Assembly (NCBI GenBank): GCA_027579435.1
Contig: JANBPK010000961.1
Span: forward strand, 1 to 57,744
DNA length: 57,744 nucleotides
From: Candolleomyces eurysporus
Taxonomy: Eukaryota > Basidiomycota > Agaricomycetes > Agaricales > Psathyrellaceae
Direction: 5' to 3'
Shown: positions 22,818 through 34,492 of the stretch, piece after piece
Numbering within the stretch: the stretch's first letter is position 1
Layout: each line of letters begins with the position of its first letter
The notes under the pieces: generated by a model
The model's database searches: none
Told to the model about the DNA's origin: nothing
The model's input: only the letters and a program-made list of their open reading frames with translations
Made by a program: the position numbers and the translations under genes

Positions 22818-25400
22818 ACCTTTGTAGTCATGCCGCACCAAATCGGGGGTGCGAGTATGGGGGGTAGTGTAGAGTATTAAGAATTTACTAATTCTCTCTC
22901 TTGTGCACCCTAATTCCAAGTAATCGAGGAGTACTCGATGATCACACAGTTAACCTTAGGGTTACTTCTTTATAGCTTTGATCTTTCTTTACTTAGTATC
23001 ATGCCACACAAGATAAAAGTCACAAAACCAAGTTGATTGACAAACGCAAAAATAACACAAATAAAAACAGCAGTAATTCTCTGGTAAAAAATATGCTAAA
23101 AGAGTCTAATATATATACTATCTGGAGCCGCGCAATCACCAGAGCATGGTAAATAGGTGTACACAAGATTTATAAATAAAAAGAGTTCAGGCCCCAGCTA
23201 GTAAGAGAGATAAAGAGATAGAAAGAAGGTATTGGGATACGCCAAGGTGCCACCGCGCCACTCCTGCACTCGTGCTGTGACTATTAATAGATTCCTTTTA
23301 CCTTTTCTGGTATGCCGAGCAGGATGCCAAAGTCAATCAAGGGTGGTTGGTCTACAGTTATTCCAACCGCTGCCTTGGTGTGCCTTTGGTTGAGCTGCAT
23401 GAGGAGGAGTTGGACCTCTGTTAATTGAATAGAATTGTCTTGGCAAGTCCCTTGTGACTGCCCTCTGGGTTATCTCTTTCCATGAACAACCTTCCTTTCA
23501 GAGTACTTTGAGCTCCTTTCTCATGCCATGCCAGCCATCATGCTGTTTGATGTGCCAAAACCTTGCCGCGCCTCTCTTTGTATGCTTAGGGACTTGTCCC
23601 ATTGCTCTAGCACTGAATATACTCAATTAATGTGAGGCCATGCAAGAGGTTAGGTACCTTTAGTGCCTCAGAAACCACCTCTATAGCTTTAGTAGTGAAA
23701 TTGGGTTGTTCAGCTGCAGGGTAGGCTGCTGATGAGATCAGTGCTGCCGAGCTCAGAAAAACGCACACAAAACCAACCACCCACAACCTATACCCAGGCT
23801 GTGTGCAGTCAAGCGGTGTAAGAGTCAGGCTGCACAAAGTCAAAGTGCGAGTAAGTGGGGGTTATTGAGTATATTAAGAATACTGGTTTTTTCAAGTTCT
23901 CTTGTAGTTAAACTCCACAAAACTAGAAGTACCCTACACAGGATGAAAAGCACCATGTCTTCTCTGGAAACATGGTGAAAACATGGTAAAATCACTGGGT
24001 TTTCTTTTACCATGTTTTAACAAAAAACATGGTAGAAGCACAAAGGAATGCAATTCCTTTGTGTTTCAATGGACCTGCTAAATCTATCAGATTTTTGAAG
24101 CATGTCTCACCATTTCTTTATTATGTTTCTAGTCAAAATTATTCAATAAAAAAACCCAGTGATTTTCACCATGTTTTTATGAGGTTTTTTTTGAGAATCA
24201 TGGGACTGGTCACCCTGTGCTAGTGTACAGCTAGTGAGATTCCAATTCCCAATTGGTCAATCCTTATGACCGCTTAAGTTCCTGAGTTCCAAGATAACTG
24301 ATAGTTCATGCTATGTGAAGTATGAGCAGAAAACTTGATAAATTTGTTGATAAACGCAAGTAAAGATAAAACAACAATGATAAGATGATGCCACTCAAGC
24401 AGTAGTTAGCGTGTATATATACTACTTTGAGCTATGTAAAAATAGACAGAGAGAGACACATGTGATAGATAAGTAACTAACCAATAGTAAGAGTCCAAGC
24501 AAAAGATAGAGAGAAAATAGAACCGGGTATTGGTAGAGGCTGCACCAAGATTGTAGCTGTGCAAATCAGGTGTGCCTCTGAACGCCAGATTTAGATCACC
24601 ATTTCCTTTCTGGTGAAGCCACGTGAGATGCCGACTTGTGGGCCGACACTAAGCGCGGCATAATTCCGAGGCCATGTATGTGTTATATTGCTCACTCATA
24701 CGTACAAGGTTGAGCATATTTAACCGGACAAGCGCTGGCCTTGAACACATACCTGGCCAAGAGTATGCAGCCGACGGGTGAAGAAAATTGCTTAGGGAAT
24801 CTGAACATGAGTAGCAAAGTGATAAATAGGGGTGTTGACGTTAATCAATTATCTCCACTAGTCGTTTCTCGAGTATGTCCAGGCCACAACAACCGGCATT
24901 TGGCCAGACCTGTTCCAAGCAATTCAGAACCCTGTCTCATGCAGAACGATTATTAACATGAACAGAACCACAGTGTCTGACAATGAGAACCAAAATGAGA
25001 AGAGATTATGTGACAAAGAGATTAAGATCACCTGAAAATCACAGGGTCCCAGATCAAATAATTTCTTGGCATTAGACCGCCGATTACAAAACCCGAGTCT
25101 TTATGGCCTCAGAACTGATGATCAAGAGTGGATGGGCATCCTTGCTCCGTGTCCCCTGCTCTTGTTGCTAATCCCAAGCTGCTTGGATAGGTACGGTTGC
25201 CTCATCCTAAGTCACCTGCACCTTTTCTCCTGATGCCAACGGTTGGTCTGGTCATTCCTTTGACTCACGACTTGAGCTGCTTCAGTTCCTTGCACTGCGT
25301 TGGAGTTTATCACAGCCACCTGGCTGCACCACTCACCATGGACTTTGTCGTTTCAAAAGATGCCTCAAGCCGCTCTAGCACTTGTACTCAATTAATGTGA
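22745..25400. repeat. Two diverged copies of a non-coding repeat in direct orientation
   Basis: Copy A (about 22745-23640) and copy B (about 23755-25400) share blocks in the same order. These are a CACACAACCTA...CACC stretch; GAGTATTAAGAAT-like words; GATAAACGCAA or GACAAACGCAA; TATATATACTA followed by GGAGC or TGAGC; AGATAGA...GGTATTGG followed by GCACC or GCCACC; and GCTCTAGCACT...TACTCAATTAATGTGA(A/G)GCC near the end. Identity is low and both lack coding sequence. Copy B is longer and carries a MITE. They may be old copies of one non-coding element; no ends were defined. Confidence 0.5.
23937..24219. mobile_element. MITE with CACAGG termini and CTA target duplication
   Basis: The 283-bp insert begins CACAGGATGAAAAGCACCATG and ends with the inverse of CACAGGGTGACCAGTCCCATG. 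CTA occurs immediately on both sides (23934-23936 and 24220-24222). Internal blocks ACATGGTGAAAACATGG and AATCACTGGGTTTT are also mirrored, so the insert can fold on itself. A CAC-type terminus with a 3-bp duplication again points to a CACTA-like non-autonomous element. No coding capacity. Confidence 0.75.
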
Positions 25401-25609
25401 AGCCGCCTGATTCCTAGACTCCCTGGTTGTGCTGCCTGAGTGCTCTGGCAGTTGCATGTAAAAGGTATAAGACTTTCTGAAGCCACTTGAGTGGAGCCAC
25501 CTGACTTTTAGCATGGCATCAACTAAGGTAGCCTCTCCAGTCGGGGTATAATACAACTGGGGCAGCTTCAAACTGACAGCCTCGGGTAGCTTCAGCTCTC
25601 ATGTCCCTA

Positions 25610-25641
25610 TGGTGCAAGACCCTTAGTCACCGCTACTTTGG
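25610..25641. repeat. Left TIR of the mariner-like element
   Basis: 32 bp beginning TGGTGCAAG and ending CTACTTTGG; exact inverse of the right TIR; preceded by TA. Confidence 0.95.
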
Positions 25642-25821
25642 AACAACGAGAACTGCTCACGGAGGAATGAAGTTATAAACTATCTGTCTAACAGAAATGT
25701 AGATAATAGATATATGAACAAAACTGTTAGACGGATTTTCCAAATTCTCGAAATTGACGAAGTTGACCTTTCCAAATTTGCCATCTTATCTACAGATCTT
25801 ATCTCATTCCAGATATAGTAA

Positions 25822-28686
25822 TTAAGGGTCCAGTCGAAGCTCAGGGGCATGACGATGGGAGGTAAACTTGGTAGAGCTGAATCGTTTGACCTCCTGTTGT
25901 GCTTCGTGGGCTCCAAGACCTTTTCTGTATGCATCCATCCAACGCTTGGTGCGGTTCTCCCATTTTTGAATGAGAGTGACTGGGACGAATGCAAGTGCAT
26001 TAGGCATGTTCTTCTTGAGACCTTCGAAGGTGTAGTCACAGTTCTCGCGCAAGTATCGCTTGACAGCTCCCCAAAAGTATTCGATGAAATTCAATTCGCA
26101 ATGGAATTTTGGGAGGAAGAAGATGTGTCCAGCATTCTCAATGATTTCTTGAACGAGAGGTTTCTGTGATGCAAAGTCGGGCTGCAAGTCGAGAATGCGC
26201 TTTGCACAGCAATCCGTTGCGTCGGGTTCGCATTTCTTTGTTGTTCCATCGCGCTTCTTGTTATTTCGGCAGTACATAGTGAGATTGCGCTTCCATAGCG
26301 ACCGTTCGATGAGGATTTGCTTCATTCCTTTGGGCTCACCAGGATGGACTGGGTGATCAGGTGGGAACAACATTTCCTGCGAGACTTGAACGCCATTCTT
26401 GAGAAACCACCCATTTCTCATATGTGGCTGCTTCCCCCCAGGGTTGAAATTCATCCGGGATGCAATCAGAGCATCAACCGCATATGCAGAGTGTCCCTGT
26501 GAGTTGTCGATCAAGAATGCAGCCTGATATCCAGGCCCGTGCTTGCTCTCAAAGACTGGGATAATTTTCGATTCGAGCTGTGGGGGAATCATTAGGTGTC
26601 ATTTAATAGAAAGAATCAAATGTGCTCACCTGAGTTGCAAACATCTCACCGTTCCAATATCCATCATAATTTTTCCCGTACTCCATAGTTTCACTCGCCT
26701 CTTTCAGCCATCCCACCGTTGAGCAAATAACATCTGACTGGTGAAGTCCGCGACCTGGACCTTTTTTCCGGAGTGGTTGCTCTCCCTTCCACACCCAAGA
26801 CATTGATTTTCCATCATGTGCTTGCGCCGTCATCTTGTCGTGTGCAACAATCACAATTTTGCGATCTTCAGGTTGAAGGTGAGGCAGAGGTTCCTCCTTT
26901 GTAACATCCTCAGGAGAATAGGCCACTAGACGAGGCTTCATCTCCTCCATGGCTGGGAGAAAACAGGCTTGACGGTCATCGACATCTTCACGTTCATGTC
27001 CGTCGTAATAGAGGCCCTTCTTGTGCGACATGTATTTGAATCCTTCCTTCTTGAGCCATCTCCGCGCAGTTCGTAATGAAACACCCTTTGCAACTGTCAT
27101 ATGAACGCGAGGAAACAACTCGACTTCGAGATATTTCTTCAGGCCTTGAGGCATTTCAACAGAGACGACCTGGTGCAAATACTTTTTCGCCTCGTTGGGT
27201 AATAATTTTCCCTTGGTGAATTCGGAAAGCTTCTTCGGGTTCATCGACCATTTATTGGATCGCAAGAATGATCGGAGCTTGGTGCATACTGCAGGGTCGT
27301 CGAGCAGCGAGTAAACCTTTTTGTGTCGCCCACGGTCTGATTTGGGGAGCTGCTGTGTCGCTATCCACAGTGCTGTCCATTCACAAATTTGGCGACCTCC
27401 CCACGATCTGCGAAAGCCCACCATCTCTGCAGCTCTCTCTGAAGCGTCGATGAGAAGCCGGTGATTCCGAACAACAAGGTGCAAGCACATCTGGATAGAC
27501 CTTGCACGCTTCGCTTGCAAACCGTCACGACCTGCGTCGAATTTTGCCTTCTTTGATGCGAGAAGCTTCTCAATCTGGATCAGGGCAGCTGCACGATCGT
27601 TGAGGCGCNTTTTGTTGACCNTTTTTTCTTGGCCTCGCGAGCAGGGACCTCCAATCGGCGCCGCTTTGTTGCAGGAGGTTGCCAAACTCCATGATCGATT
27701 GGAACTGGATGCTTTGAGCCACCTTTTACCGTTGTTGTGGCTGCCTCTTCCTCTTGGACTGGCTTGGGGATGACTGGAGGTGTTTGTGCTGTCTCGGAGC
27801 TCGTTTCCCAGCCATATTTGTCACCGGAATCATTGCATTCGATTTCATCTTCATCCGACAAGTATCCAGCGCAAATGTGCTCGTTTATGTCACTTGGAAG
27901 CTGGAAATTGTCTTCAACATCCCTTGGACTTGTTTCTTCCAGAGTTGCTGTAGAATTAGAACTGGAGTCGTAAAAATCGGGCAAATCGTTGCTGGACTTG
28001 AGGGAGAAGAAAGAACGGAATCCCTCTGCAGTTTTTCTGGGAAAAATATGGCTTAATAGACACTGTGCTGCAGATAAAAGAGTACAGACCCATTTCTTGA
28101 AGTTTCTGCTGCTACTGCTGAGTCGCGCTCATTTTTCTCGTGGTGTCTCTTGGTGCGATCCGATAGTCCGTTATAACCGAGTTTCCGGTTTGCTTCAGCA
28201 CTCTTCCAATGCTGTGTTGACTTCCTTTGCATTATCATATCGTATGGCGTCGGCTTGAGCAGTTTTTCAACTTCTTTCTGGAGTTCTATTGCACTTTGCT
28301 CCCTCAGGTTCTGTAGGATCTCCTCAGGGTCCAAATCTGCGTCCACTTCTCCTTCAACCTGCTCTAAATCTCCCCATTCATCCTCCAGGCCAGAATCTGT
28401 GNCCCCCATATGGTCCTTCCTCCCATTCTGAGTCCGATTCATCACTGCTCTCCGGAGTGTATCCAACACTACCATCCCATGATCCATAATATCCCTCTAC
28501 TACATCGAAATCTCGATATTCTGGGTTTTCATTGCTGTCAGATTTGGATAATCCGGCTCCCCTTTGACATTCACCGATGTCCAGCTGCGTTTTGGGGGAC
28601 TGTTGGGCGTGCAATGCGGCCTTTCCAGCACAAGCTCTTGCAGCCTTTGCCTGGTTCTGCTTGTTTCGACGGCCATTGGGAGGCAT
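25822..28686 (-). CDS. DDE transposase of the mariner-like element
   Basis: Three exons (28686-28090, 28036-26630, 26577-25822) give about 918 codons when surplus Ns at 28402, 27621 and 27609 are ignored; the exon sum is then divisible by three. The N-terminal third is long, acidic and low-complexity, ending in a nuclear-signal-like ATKRRRLE. Next come helical segments with LRTARRWLKKEGFKYMSHKK, as in DNA-binding regions of this superfamily. The catalytic core shows three acidic blocks: IVIVAHDKMTAQAHDG, AAFLIDNSQGHSAY and FLPKFHCELNFIEYFWG, matching the D, D and D/E positions of Tc1/mariner-type transposases. The last block is followed by AVKRYLRENCDYTF. The enzyme would cut and paste the element at TA sites. 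Compared with classic 340-residue mariner transposases it is very large, typical of a mushroom-specific group I recall. Start chosen at MPPNGRRNKQNQ. Confidence 0.85.
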
Positions 28687-28886
28687 TTTACAAGTAAATT
28701 TACAAGAAAATATGGTATGATCTATATTTTGTTTTTCTGTTCCTAACACGTTTCAAACATGTGGAGGAGGTCAGGGTCCTCTCGATCCTTTCTCGACACT
28801 GCCCGACGCCCGTGGGTGTTAGCATAAATAAAAATAAATAAACCAAAATTCAAAAATTTCTCCCCCNAACGAGTTTGCCNGCTGTC

Positions 28887-28918
28887 CCAAAGTAGCGGTG
28901 ACTAAGGGTCTTGCACCA
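28887..28918. repeat. Right TIR of the mariner-like element
   Basis: 32 bp beginning CCAAAGTAG and ending CTTGCACCA; exact inverse of the left TIR; followed by TA. It lies 200 bp upstream of the transposase start codon. Confidence 0.95.
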
Positions 28919-28920
28919 TA

Positions 28921-29300
28921 GAGCAGATAGTACTAGCTCTCTTTTCCTCCTCAAGCTGTGTGAACCTTAGCAATAGCATAGTCTTCTTGTAATTAGAGAG
29001 TCAGGCCACATCAACTTTGTAGTTTATTATTGCAAAAATTGAACTATAATTTGTTCAAACAGACGCGGTCATATCACCAGTTGATCTGAAGTGGCCCCAA
29101 CCGGCTGGCTTACTAAACCCGAATCTTGGGTATATGGTGGGCACACCTCTAAGTCGGCAGTCCTTGAGTAGACTCCAACTCTCATGAACCCAAGAGTGGC
29201 ACACTCTTTTGTTATCCTTTGCACTGTGCAAGTTATCTCAATACTGGAAGGGTTTCATAGTGTAGAGATTAATGAGACATGACCGTTAATTGAATTGTGA
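28921..29300. other. Spacer without recognised features
   Basis: No long open frame or repeat with defined ends was seen between the mariner-like element and the next transposase remnant. Confidence 0.4.
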
Positions 29301-29803
29301 ACCATATATTCAATAAAATGGGTATTTATTTGCGAAAAAGCGAACACGGTCGTATGACTGTTTTTGAGTCATCGAGCTCTCAACCACAGTGTTTCTGACC
29401 ATGCCATTCACTGTCAAGAGTCCCTCTGCTGAAAAGTGAGGACCACAAATGAGCACCCCCTTCTGAACAGCCCAAGTGTTCTGAACTGAGCGGCCATATC
29501 TTTGAAATGAGCTACACTTGTCCTTTGATACCTCATCCAGGAACCCTAGCTGACTATGCTGACATCCTCCAAACAAAGTCTGCCTGCTGCTCTTCATCTC
29601 ACTCTGTTGCAATCTTCTTCAGCTTCTTTTAAGAAACCCCAGCCCACTCAAGCTCCTGGTAGATTGTTGTGTAGTGAAAGGAGATGAAGTGGTTTGTGAG
29701 GAGCAAATATTGGAGCTCATCTAAGAACCAATCCAGCCGATGGTGAACAAGGCAGAGCAGATAGTTGATGTTGTCAAACTGAAAGGCTTGAGGACAACCA
29801 GAA

Positions 29804-30243
29804 TGTTATGTAATAACCCCTAGGGTATCTTTTTTTTCTATTGTTTACTTGTATTTGACTCGGACTTCCTCGGATTCCCTCGGACTTCTCTCCTTAGTAG
29901 CACGTTATCTTCCCCTTTGCCCCAGTTTTAACCCTTAGCCCGAGGACACCCTTGACCCTGTTGTTCTTTTTCCCATCTGTTTCTTTTAATCTTGCTTCTT
30001 TTGCCCTTTACCCTGCTTCTTTGCCATTAATAGTTGATGGAACCCGATAGCTATCAAGTAGGAACAGTAGAAGCACAAATGCTGGTCATCTGAGTCGAGC
30101 CAGCCCGGACTTGCCCGATCAGTTCAAGTAGTATAAATACCGAGCTAAACCGTGTAGTAGTTCTTTAGCTTGTTCTCGAGAATCAAACCTCGTCTACTTG
30201 TACCTGGTGCCTGACAGACTACTCTCGACTTCTTTACCCTGTG
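29804..30243 (+). repeat. LTR-like segment related to the inverted-repeat LTRs
   Basis: It starts TGTTATGTAATAACCCC and a poly-T run, as do the LTR-like arms at 18.9 kb. It shares AGCTTGTTCTCGAGAATC and a TCTACTTGTAC stretch near its end, and stops just before an ATG that opens a gag-like frame. No 3' LTR was found, so the element is truncated. Confidence 0.6.
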
Positions 30244-30244
30244 T

Positions 30245-30613
30245 ATGCTCAAACTGAGAACACAGTGGACGCTCAACAACGAGTACATTCGCCTCGACAT
30301 CGTCCCTCACATCCCTCTCGTCGGAGGCATAGACCTTACCCTAGGCCAAGTGCTTCTCACGATTCCGATCATGCACCCCCTCGTCCAATTCGATTCACTC
30401 AACGTTTCCCTATTGTCGCCGTCTGCTCAAGAGCTGGTAGGAACCCTACTGCTACGACGTCAATTGGGTCCCTTCGCTACGAAGAAGGAACAACTATTGT
30501 GGATATTACGTGCTTTGAACGTCATCCAGCAGAGAGAATCATCACCAACTCCTTCGAACTCCGAGTGACCAATTACATCGACGTCGTCGTCCTCACGCTT
30601 ACGAGACATTGAA
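30245..30613 (+). pseudogene. Gag-like frame of a truncated LTR element
   Basis: The ATG at 30245 directly follows the LTR-like segment and opens 107 codons (LRTQWTLNNEYIRLDIVPHI and onward), with the same layout as the gag-like frames in the inverted repeat but little residue identity. After a frame change near 30570 the reading RDIEEGLRTLEFPSLNPIQE and a Pro-rich stretch follow to about 30760, so the coding region is broken. No protease, RT or integrase is present. Confidence 0.4.
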
Positions 30614-31456
30614 GAAGGTCTTCGAACCCTCGAATTCCCTTCTCTCAATCCCATTCAGGAATACCTTCTCCGATCTCCTCCTCCAGTCGCTCCACAACCT
30701 CTTATCCCGACTCTGAATCCTCCCCCTCCTACCCCTAGTCCTCCTCAACAGATCCTTCTCACTGAGGTGAGTTGCAAAAGAGGCAATCTTTCTCATTCGC
30801 TTTACACCTGGCAACATTACGCCTCCAGTCCCAGAATCTCAGTAATTTCCCTCAACGTCTGTCATCACCCTCCCAATCCTCGTTTCGAGGAACAATACCA
30901 TCTTTCACTGTTTCTGATTACAGTGAATCTTCGTACCTCAGCTTGTATTGTCGAACCTCTGGACAATCTGAGGTACTCCATAACACAGAAAGCCCATATC
31001 TGAGTGCAATGACGCTACCGGTCTCCCTCCAGAGCTTCATAACTCAAAAGAAAGTGCTCCTGGAGATGTTGAGGCACAGTAGGATATCCTTGGTCTCCAG
31101 GTGGCCTGCTTCATGCAGCCATACTGCTGCAAGCTTCACATCTGCAGACATTTTGTGAAATGGCATGATTTATGAGTCCCAGAGCTGGTGAAGGGCAGTT
31201 GATAGTAATGCAGGAGGCAGAAGCCATGTCAATGGCCATTTTTGGATTTTTGGATTTTATTTTACATTTTTTGTCACACCTGCGGGGAGTGTCAACCTTT
31301 TCTCAAACCGCTACAAAAATCTACAATGTGGAGAATGACTTGGACATTTATTATTATTAAAAACGATATGGGAACAAAGAGATGGTGACAAGGCTAGGAA
31401 AGAGAGAGAGAGCAGCAATTTGTATAATGTTGTGAGGTTATTGCCAATGGTGGCAA

Positions 31457-33944
31457 TCAGTTTGTGCCCTCCTCTTCCTCTTCCTCATCATCATGGAAAT
31501 TGTCTTCCTTGTCATAATAAGCATTGCGTACTTTTTCAGAGAGTTCTGCTTCATCAACTGTGAAGCCACACTCTCCATACCTTTTCTCCCATTTATTAAA
31601 ATACAATTTCACAATATCTGCCAACTCATGCTTGTGGAGGTCATCCTAGAGAGAAAAAACAGTTAGTTCAATGTTCCAATGAAAAGAGATGTCCATACAC
31701 TGAAATGTCGGACAACATCAGATGTAAAGCATGCCAACTGGTGCCGGGTTTGAAGGATATTAATGTGCTCTATTGAGTATGGACCACATTGGGATGAGAG
31801 AATTTTGTCAATTCTTTCCCATCCGTTGTTGCAGGTGAATTCAATGAGTTGAGGGTCATCAACATATGCGGATTGCCAGTTACTGTAGTATAACAGTAGC
31901 ATGATGATCCAATCCTTATGATAATTCCCTGATCAAAAAGAGCATGTCAGTGACTTGCGCAGAATGGATCACGGTGGCTCACTGTTACCTGAGAAATCTT
32001 CACATTGAAGCAACTTCTGTAGACAGGCCTTTGTCACGCACTTGCGAACTCGCGTTTCTGAAAGAAATAAGTGCTGAGCACGAATCTCACTGTCCAAAAA
32101 GTCCGAGAACGACCGGTGGTAGAATTCCATCCGCTCCCGCAATTTGGGAGTAGAGACAGGCATTTCACGAAACCAGACCAGTGAGTGCAAGTCGGAAAAA
32201 AGGAACTGATAATGTCCCCCTTGAAGGCCGATAATGCCAATGGATTCATCGAAATCCCGAGCACTATACATGAGATGGGCGCGACCTTCAGAATTCATCT
32301 GGTGTGCCCGGATAAGGAAGAGAAAATCATGTCCTCGATTGGTGTCAACCGCCTCGTACGACTCCTTCGCAGTGGAAAGGATGTTTCTGTAAAGGTTATC
32401 GAGGTGTTCAAATGGCCGCGTTTGTTGACCATCATGAGGCGCCCAGTCGATGACTATCCGGAGTCTATCCACCAGGGAACTGCGGCGCTCCGACACGTAT
32501 TTGATCACCGTCGCAGCATAGACAAACTGTCCTGAAGCTGCCGCCACGAGCTTCTCGATGTCTTCCTTCATGGGCCACAGAGGAAACTGTGCTCGGCAGT
32601 CCCAGCTCTGGCTTCCCAGATCGCGAAGTTGCCTCCACAAGTACCGACGAATGTCTGCCGTCGCGTCGTACTTGTCGCTGAGCTTGATGTGGTATGCGAG
32701 CTGGTAGAGGTAGCCTTCTGGCTTGGAAGCCAGCGCACTGCGCATGGCCCATTCTGGTCTGCCGGCAATAAAAATGCGGAAAGGGAGGTCATTGTTAAGG
32801 AGACACCGCTTGATGGTGGATAGAAGCTCTGCTTGGTTTTCTTCGCCGGAACACTCGTCTAGGCCGTCGATCAGGATGGCATGGGGAAAGGTATTGCGGT
32901 TCAAGTCCCCTCTAGCACAGAGCTGCTTGAAAGGGGCGACAATGAGGGTTTCCATTTGAATTTTGAGATTTTTCTTGAAAATAACGGGGTCGTTTTCAAT
33001 GGCCTTGACGATGGTATCTCGCAAGACCAACTGCCGTAGGCCCAGCTGATATGCGATGGTTGGGACGATGTGGGTTAAGGTGTTTCGAGTAGGGTCTCCA
33101 GCAGAGAAGAAGAATGCCGAGCCGAGGATGTTGGAATCTGAGCAAAGCTCAGCTATTGTCTGTTGTAACGCTGATTTACCCGCCCCTGCTGCGCCGGTCA
33201 TACACAGCAGACGCTGGGGGCCTTCGCGATCTCGAATCCAATTCATGAGTTCATGAGTAACTTCGACCCGAGTGTCTTCATCGCATTTTGGTGGGTCAAA
33301 TCGAGCACTGGAGTCATGGAGGGCACTTGAGGCTATGTTTTCCAACAGCATCTTCCAGCCTGTCAATGTCAGAGCACACGGTTGAGAGTCTGTTGCTGAG
33401 GAAGCATGGAAGCATTGACATACCGTCTATTCGGTTTCCTTGAGCATTTTGCACATGGTAATTTGAGTGGACGCTGATGTTTCCGACCTTGAAGCCCTGC
33501 GCATTTGAGAACATCGAGATGGATGCGCCATAGTCCACTGTGTGTGATGGGTAGGTTTGGGGGCTTGCGCTTGTGTATAGGGCCACATCAGGATAGCATG
33601 CCAACGGATGCTTATTTGCGGTTGCCGGGATTGGAGGACGCGTGGTAGATGCCGCCCGCAACGGGTTTCTTTGCAGATGAGGGCTTGAGCCCGTGGATGG
33701 GCCTACGTCGGAACAGGACGGTGACGCCTGCTCAGTTGCCGCAGGGGTGAACGGGGGTGGCCTTGGCCAACGTGAGTGCCTCAGGCTCCTTCATCACCGT
33801 TGAGGTACGAGCAATTTCTGGAGAGCCCTCCACTGTCAGTAGATCATGAGTAATGGGGTGCCCGTCTCTGCGAAGTCGTTTGGAGGAGGAGAGCAAGGAG
33901 CCGGCGTCACCATCAATGCCCCTTTTCTTGGAATTCTGGAACAT
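31457..33944 (-). CDS. NACHT-domain NTPase (NLR-like), gene 1
   Basis: Four exons (33944-33424, 33359-31989, 31928-31699, 31645-31457) give 769 residues if one base is dropped from a G run at 33753-33757; the sum is then divisible by three. The variable N-terminus is basic and Ser-rich and ends in MFSNAQGFKVGNISVHSNYH, a short motif I recall ahead of NACHT domains in mushroom proteins. The NACHT core has the P-loop GAAGAGKSALQQT (plus 33160-33197) and Walker B AILIDGLDECSG (plus 32848-32882), then AFFFSAGDPTRNTL, IFIAGRPEWA and SGQFVYAATVIKYV. After it comes a helical region with EFYHRSFSDFLDSE and a strongly acidic C-terminus. No WD40, ankyrin or TPR repeats follow. Such STAND NTPases act in non-self recognition and cell death in fungi; ligand unknown. 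Without the one-base correction the N-terminal exon is frameshifted. Confidence 0.85.
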
Positions 33945-34492
33945 ATCAGCACAGCGATGAAGACTAGAGTTAGAGAAGACCCCTTGAAAGACTGAAGACC
34001 CCGATGACATGGCACTCAGTGACTTTCCCGCGCTCGGACCGTCGTAACATTTTAAAGGAGGTGGCGCTTATTTAGACGCGGCTCGGTGATTCAGTGGGCT
34101 GAGACCGTTCCAACCGACTTTTAATGATACTGAGNTTTTTTGCTCTCGAACGCATGTATTTCTAGGGCAGCTTATAATTGCTGTACTATTTGGATATCTT
34201 ACTGTATGTTGCCGTTCTACGAAGTCTACTAAGCTATCCTATACTTGTGTCCCTCAACCCTTACTCTGTCAAAGATGGAGAATGACACTGATGTACGGAA
34301 CTATGTTTCGAGAAAACGACGAAAAAATCGAGCAGACATCGTGTAAGTGATAGGAACGAGTCTGCAGAAGACAAATAGAGGAGGTAAGGTATGTAAAAAG
34401 AGGGCTAGGAAAGAAGGAGAGCGGCTACAGGCGTGAGGAGATAGACACATAACAGTGTTCTGAATCGCGTTGTGAGGTCGTCGCCACGCAGA
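33945..34492. promoter_or_regulatory. Intergenic region between the two NACHT genes
   Basis: This 548-bp gap holds the upstream region of NACHT gene 1 and the 3' flank of NACHT gene 2. Short open frames can be read here (MSSGSSVFQG... extends gene 1 upstream by 22 codons). No element or conserved operator was recognised; one N lies beside a T run at 34135. Confidence 0.4.

Larger units (their letters stand above)
25610..28918 (-). mobile_element. Complete Tc1/mariner-like element with 32-bp TIRs
   Basis: The ends are perfect inverted copies of a 32-bp sequence starting TGGTGCAAGACCCTTAG (25610-25641 and 28887-28918), each flanked by TA (25608-25609 and 28919-28920), the target duplication of Tc1/mariner elements. 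The 3309-bp element holds one minus-strand transposase gene that fills most of it. Apart from single Ns beside homopolymers no disabling change is visible, so it may be autonomous or recently so. Confidence 0.9.
29310..31158 (-). pseudogene. Second mariner/IS630-type transposase, split by an LTR element
   Basis: Two minus-strand pieces belong together. The N-terminal one (31158 down to about 30960) reads MSADVKLAAVWLHEAGHL, DILLCLNISRSTFF, then TGA, then VMKLWRETGSV: a helix-turn-helix of the kind that starts IS630/Tc1 transposases. The C-terminal piece (about 29795 down to 29310) gives DWFLDELQYLL, FISFHYTTIYQELERAGVS, KKLKKIATE, then LGFLDEVSKDKCSSFQRYGR and LLTVNGMVRNTVVESSMT, the first catalytic Asp region of DDE_3 proteins. 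The last catalytic blocks are missing. Stops (TGA at 31044-31046 and 29599-29601, TAA near 29624) and a frameshift near 29575 kill it. The stretch between the pieces is an LTR/gag-like insertion. It is unrelated in sequence to the intact element at 25.6 kb. Confidence 0.65.
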
